DNA of 7,584 nucleotides from an uncultured Collinsella sp. (GTDB taxonomy: Bacteria > Actinomycetota > Coriobacteriia > Coriobacteriales > Coriobacteriaceae). Below the pieces are notes generated by a model, which was not told the DNA's origin, did no database searches, and saw nothing but the letters and a program-made list of their open reading frames with translations. Of this stretch, positions 4,366-7,584 are shown piece by piece. Each line of letters opens with the position of its first letter. Position 1 is the stretch's first letter. Made by a program: the position numbers and the translations under genes. Location of the stretch: contig CAUFXK010000087.1 of assembly GCA_959596495.1 (NCBI GenBank), forward strand, positions 1-7,584, written 5' to 3'.

Positions 4366-6344
4366 TGTCGCAAGTGAGCAAGACTTCGGTCATCCAGCCG
4401 GAGACTATACTGGACTTCATCGACGGCGTGACGCAGCGCAGGGACACCCCCGAGGAGCGAGTGCGCCAGGAAATCCTAAAGTCCCTCGTGCGTGAGTACG
4501 GTTACAAGAAGGAGCAGATCGGGGTCGAGGAGTCGATCAAGTTCGGCAGCAGCCGAAAAGCGGTCGACGTCGCCATCTGGGAGCCAGGAAAAGCGCACAC
4601 CCAGGAAAACATCCACATCATCGTCGAGTGCAAAGACCCCAAGACCAAGGCCAAAGGCAAAAAAGACGGCGTAGATCAAATGCACTCCTATGCGTCTGCC
4701 TGCATGAACTCGACCTATGGCATGTGGACCAACGGCGACGAGTTGCTTACCTTCCGTTACGTGGTGGACGATGCCGGCAAGCGCGGCCCCGAGGCCGTGC
4801 CCGATCTGCCACATGCTGGTGGCGAGGTACCCGACGACGCGCCGCGCTTCGACCAGTTGCGCCCCGCCGCCAGTGACTCGCTGCTGTACTCGTTCCGCCG
4901 CTGTCACAACTACATCGCCGGTAACCAAGGCATCCAAAAGGCCGAGGCATTCCTTGAACTGCTCAAGATCATCTTCTGCAAAATCCAGGACGAGCGCAAC
5001 TCCGAGACGCCAACGTTCTACATCACGCCGACCGAGCGCCAGGGCGCCGCGGGTAAGAAGAAGTGCCGCAAGCGCATCGAGGCACTCTTTGGAAACGTCA
5101 AGCAGTCGTACGAGACCATCTTCAAGGCCGACGAGCGCATCGCATTAACCGACGATGTGCTCGCCTACATCGTGGCACAGCTGCAAATGTATTCCCTGCT
5201 CGAGAGCGACGTGGACGTTAAGGGCCACGCGTACGAGACAATCGTGGGCTCCAACCTGCGTGGTGACAAGGGCCAGTTCTTCACGCCGCGCAACATGTGC
5301 CACATGATGGTGCGGATGGTCGACCCGTCCGAAAACGACGTCATCCTCGACCCCGCCATGGGCACCTGCGGCTTTTTGGTCACGGCCATGAATTACGTGC
5401 TTGAGAAGATCAGAGACTCCGTCGAGGTGAGCGGGCGCAGCAAAGCAGCCAAGCAAGAGGCTCTGATCGCGCGCAAGCGCGAGTTCCTGTCCAAGCATAT
5501 CGTGGGCATCGACTTTGATCCCATCCTAGTGCGTGCTTCCAAAATGAATATGGTTATGAACAACGACGGCACGGGACAGCTGTTCCACGCCAACTCGCTC
5601 GAGCCGTTCTCGGGCTTTGAACCCAAGCTGCAAAAGGCGCTGCGCCTGGACGCCGCCGACGTTGCGGCAAATAAGGCGCTGCAGCCGGGGCACGGCGTTA
5701 CGGCGATTATGACCAACCCACCTTTTGGCTCCAAAATTCCTATCGAAGACCCGGCGATTCTGGAATCCTTCGACCTTGGACACACCTGGTCGTGGTCCGA
5801 GGAAGATGCCGAGTGGAGCATGGAACCCAAGCTCTTCTCATCTCAGCCGCCCGAGATCCTCTTCATCGAGCGGTGTATCCGCCTGCTTGAGCCCGGCGTG
5901 GGTGTGGCGGCGCTCGTCATTCCCAACGGCATCCTGGGCAACCCGGGTCTGGGCTACGTGCGCCAGTGGATTTTGCGCCATGCGCAGATCCTGGGTTCGG
6001 TAGACATGCACCCGGATGCGTTCCAACCCAACGTGGGCGTGCAGACATCCGTCCTTGTGCTGAGACGCTGGGACAGTGAGGAAGAGGCATACTGCAAGGA
6101 CGGTACCTTCCAGGATTACAAGATATTTATGGCCATCTGTGACCACGTAGGGCACGACAAGCGTGGTCAGACCACCTATGTACGCGACGATGACGGCTAC
6201 CCCATTGTGCAGGAGCAGACCACCGCGGTGACGGGCAACGTGGGCTCCGAAGAGGAGAGCAGCCACACCTCGAAGGAGCGCGTGGTGGACGACGAGACGA
6301 TGGCGATCGCCGGCGCCTTCTTTGAATGGAGGCGAGACCAATGA
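4365..6344 (+). CDS. HsdR-type nuclease domain fused to HsdM-type N6-adenine DNA methyltransferase
   Basis: This 659-residue protein has two enzymatic parts. Residues about 25-135 match the N-terminal nuclease domain of Type I HsdR (HSDR_N type): ERVRQEILKSLV (31-42), then Asp69 in VDVAIW, Glu88-Cys-Lys90 (ECK) forming a PD-(D/E)XK centre, and Gln105 to Tyr109 (QMHSY), the QxxxY motif known from HsdR. Residues about 170-560 are an HsdM methyltransferase: helical region, GQFFTPRNM (303-311), SAM motif I DPAMGTCGFL (329-338, with GTCG where GTGG is common), GIDFDP (381-386) and catalytic motif IV NPPF (451-454). It should methylate adenine N6 at sites chosen by the HsdS encoded next, and the intact nuclease residues suggest it can also cut. 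The start overlaps the upstream stop (TAATG), with GGAAGGA ten bases upstream. No frameshift is seen. Without a partner nuclease in view, a BcgI-like two-protein enzyme is the best model; a standard HsdR beyond the window remains possible. Confidence 0.9.
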   Translation: MSQVSKTSVIQPETILDFIDGVTQRRDTPEERVRQEILKSLVREYGYKKEQIGVEESIKFGSSRKAVDVAIWEPGKAHTQENIHIIVECKDPKTKAKGKKDGVDQMHSYASACMNSTYGMWTNGDELLTFRYVVDDAGKRGPEAVPDLPHAGGEVPDDAPRFDQLRPAASDSLLYSFRRCHNYIAGNQGIQKAEAFLELLKIIFCKIQDERNSETPTFYITPTERQGAAGKKKCRKRIEALFGNVKQSYETIFKADERIALTDDVLAYIVAQLQMYSLLESDVDVKGHAYETIVGSNLRGDKGQFFTPRNMCHMMVRMVDPSENDVILDPAMGTCGFLVTAMNYVLEKIRDSVEVSGRSKAAKQEALIARKREFLSKHIVGIDFDPILVRASKMNMVMNNDGTGQLFHANSLEPFSGFEPKLQKALRLDAADVAANKALQPGHGVTAIMTNPPFGSKIPIEDPAILESFDLGHTWSWSEEDAEWSMEPKLFSSQPPEILFIERCIRLLEPGVGVAALVIPNGILGNPGLGYVRQWILRHAQILGSVDMHPDAFQPNVGVQTSVLVLRRWDSEEEAYCKDGTFQDYKIFMAICDHVGHDKRGQTTYVRDDDGYPIVQEQTTAVTGNVGSEEESSHTSKERVVDDETMAIAGAFFEWRRDQ

Positions 6345-7584
6345 CGATCGCGCCTTTGGTGAAGAGCGTCCGACTTTCCACCGTGCTGGGCGGCGACGTG
6401 AGGCTCGAGGCGTCAACCTACCTGCGCGACGGGTACGGCTTCGTACGCCTTGCCAACCAGTGCGACAACCACAAAAGGCTCGGTGACCTTGCCGACATTT
6501 GGCAGCCGAGCAGACTGACGGGGTATACCGTGCCGGAAGGCAAAGGGCTACCCTTCTTTACCGCCGGCCAGGTGTTCGAGGACTTTCCCCGAGTGAGGAA
6601 GTGGCTCGCCACGCCTTTCATACCCCAGGCTGATTCTAGATTCGTCAAGCAGGATTGGCTGCTGCTTTCGCGCTCGGGCGTGGTGGGCAACGTTACCGCC
6701 GTGTACCCGCATCACCTGAACAAGGTCATCACGGACGACCTGTTGCGCATCGAGCCGAAGGACCAAGACGAGTACGGCTGGCTCTACGCGTATATGAAGA
6801 CGGACTTCTTCAAGCAGATCGCACGAGCGTCTCAGTACGGTCACATGATCAAGCACATCGAGGTGGCCCACGCCAACGAGTTTCCGGTCATCATGCCCGA
6901 TGCGGCCACGCGCAAAGCCATCGGCGACAAAGCTGCCGAGGCTGTGCGCCTGCGCGGCGAGGCCTGGAAGCTGCGGAACGAGGCGTTTAAGCTGTTGGAG
7001 AAGGAGGTCGGTATTGCTTGTGAGGCAGAAAGTCCTGCAGGAATATGCGTGGTGAGTTTATCCAAAGTTATTGACAACAGATCGCGCCTTGATGCTGACA
7101 GTTATGCCGGCTCCATAAGCGCCGTAGACTCATTGGTTGACGTAATGGAGTATGCGCCACTTGCTGAACTTGTAGAGGACGTCGAAGAGCTTCCTCGCTT
7201 CAAGCGATTTTATGGCGATTCCAACGTTCCCTTTGTGGGTGTGTCCGAGGTCTTTGACGTAAACACTCAACCGACAAAATTTGTTTACGCCAAGCTCATT
7301 AAAAACTGGGAGCGTTACATCCTAAAGCCGGGAACTCTCGTCATGGCATGTTCTGGTCAAAAGTACGGCATCCTAGGACGAGCTCTTTTGCTCACGGAGA
7401 ATCATGAGGGAATGTTTGGCAGCAACCATCTGCTGAGAATCTATCCCGACGTTACAAAGATTCGAACTGGCTACCTGCTTGCTTTTCTGAACAGTCCCAC
7501 CGTTGGCAGGCCGTCGGTCGTTCGTTGCGCATACGGAACTTCGGTGCCTCAACTTAGCCCCATCGATATCAAAAAAATTCGCGT
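6341..7584 (+). CDS. HsdS-type specificity subunit, 3' end outside the window
   Basis: The frame is open from ATG 6341 to the right edge (414 codons, no stop), so the C-terminus is missing. GGAGG (6328-6332) lies eight bases upstream, and the start overlaps the methyltransferase stop as ATGA, so the two are made together. The protein contains two copies of a target-recognition unit. The first runs from about 10-225 (RLEAS at 21-25, LPFFTAGQVFEDF at 70-82, YGHMIKHIEVAHANEFPV at 166-183). The second runs from about 238 to the end (RLDADSY at 249-255, VPFVGVSEVFDVN at 296-308, YGTSVPQLSPIDIKKIR at 398-414). A charged helix between them (about 190-224, with LRGEAWKLRNEAFKLLEKEV) is the conserved spacer that sets the distance between the two half-sites. 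HsdS recognises the DNA target and docks the methyltransferase. From about 7020 the DNA becomes visibly more AT-rich, consistent with a replaced second recognition domain. The target sequence cannot be read from the protein by eye. Confidence 0.88.
   Translation, partial: MTIAPLVKSVRLSTVLGGDVRLEASTYLRDGYGFVRLANQCDNHKRLGDLADIWQPSRLTGYTVPEGKGLPFFTAGQVFEDFPRVRKWLATPFIPQADSRFVKQDWLLLSRSGVVGNVTAVYPHHLNKVITDDLLRIEPKDQDEYGWLYAYMKTDFFKQIARASQYGHMIKHIEVAHANEFPVIMPDAATRKAIGDKAAEAVRLRGEAWKLRNEAFKLLEKEVGIACEAESPAGICVVSLSKVIDNRSRLDADSYAGSISAVDSLVDVMEYAPLAELVEDVEELPRFKRFYGDSNVPFVGVSEVFDVNTQPTKFVYAKLIKNWERYILKPGTLVMACSGQKYGILGRALLLTENHEGMFGSNHLLRIYPDVTKIRTGYLLAFLNSPTVGRPSVVRCAYGTSVPQLSPIDIKKIR

Noticed and set aside
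4476..6416. Several minus-strand frames of 84-192 codons across the methyltransferase gene
   Set aside because: All are antisense shadows of a gene with clear domain motifs, without ribosome binding sites or recognisable protein content.

Overview
The window looks like a piece of a moderately GC-rich chromosome from an anaerobic gut-type bacterium. The most likely placement is Coriobacteriia (Collinsella-like), and this is an inference from codon use, from a TSCPD/TIGR03905-type small protein beside purB, and from the overall gene style. No rRNA, tRNA, CRISPR array, transposase or integrase was seen.

Left part (1-1599, minus strand): housekeeping DNA. The 5' part of a TSCPD-domain protein gene leaves the left edge. 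Upstream of it, in the same direction, lies a complete purB (adenylosuccinate lyase). A strong hairpin separates them.

Middle part (1600-4119): the strand switches and the DNA becomes more AT-rich and accessory in character. A 404-base divergent intergenic region carries a G-rich tract and two clusters of ATTACA/TGTAAT half-sites. One cluster is a 13-bp perfect inverted repeat lying over a very good sigma-70-type promoter. The promoter drives a 557-residue protein with an N-terminal Schlafen-type AlbA_2 domain, a degenerate GHKL-type ATP-binding region and C-terminal winged-helix-like segments (COG2865-like). A 460-base gap follows. It has no convincing gene, but holds a long bulged inverted repeat and an intrinsic terminator that points the wrong way for every intact gene seen here.

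Right part (4120-7584): a tightly coupled restriction-modification operon. It starts at a good promoter whose -10 box lies inside a 14-bp palindrome, and continues with a 75-residue ribbon-helix-helix-like protein. Next comes a 659-residue fusion of an HsdR-type PD-(D/E)XK nuclease domain to an HsdM-type N6-adenine methyltransferase, and then an HsdS specificity subunit that runs off the right edge. The gene junctions are TAATG and ATGA overlaps. No helicase-bearing HsdR is present in the window, so the two-protein enzyme may cut and methylate by itself, as BcgI-like Type IIB enzymes do. The small first gene is a plausible self-limiting controller of that operon.

The most interesting reading is a compact defence island downstream of purB. 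It would combine an AlbA_2/GHKL protein under a palindromic operator with a nuclease-methyltransferase/specificity pair under its own ribbon-helix-helix regulator. The fused protein, the HsdS repeats and the operators are read directly from the sequence; joint function of the two units is inference.
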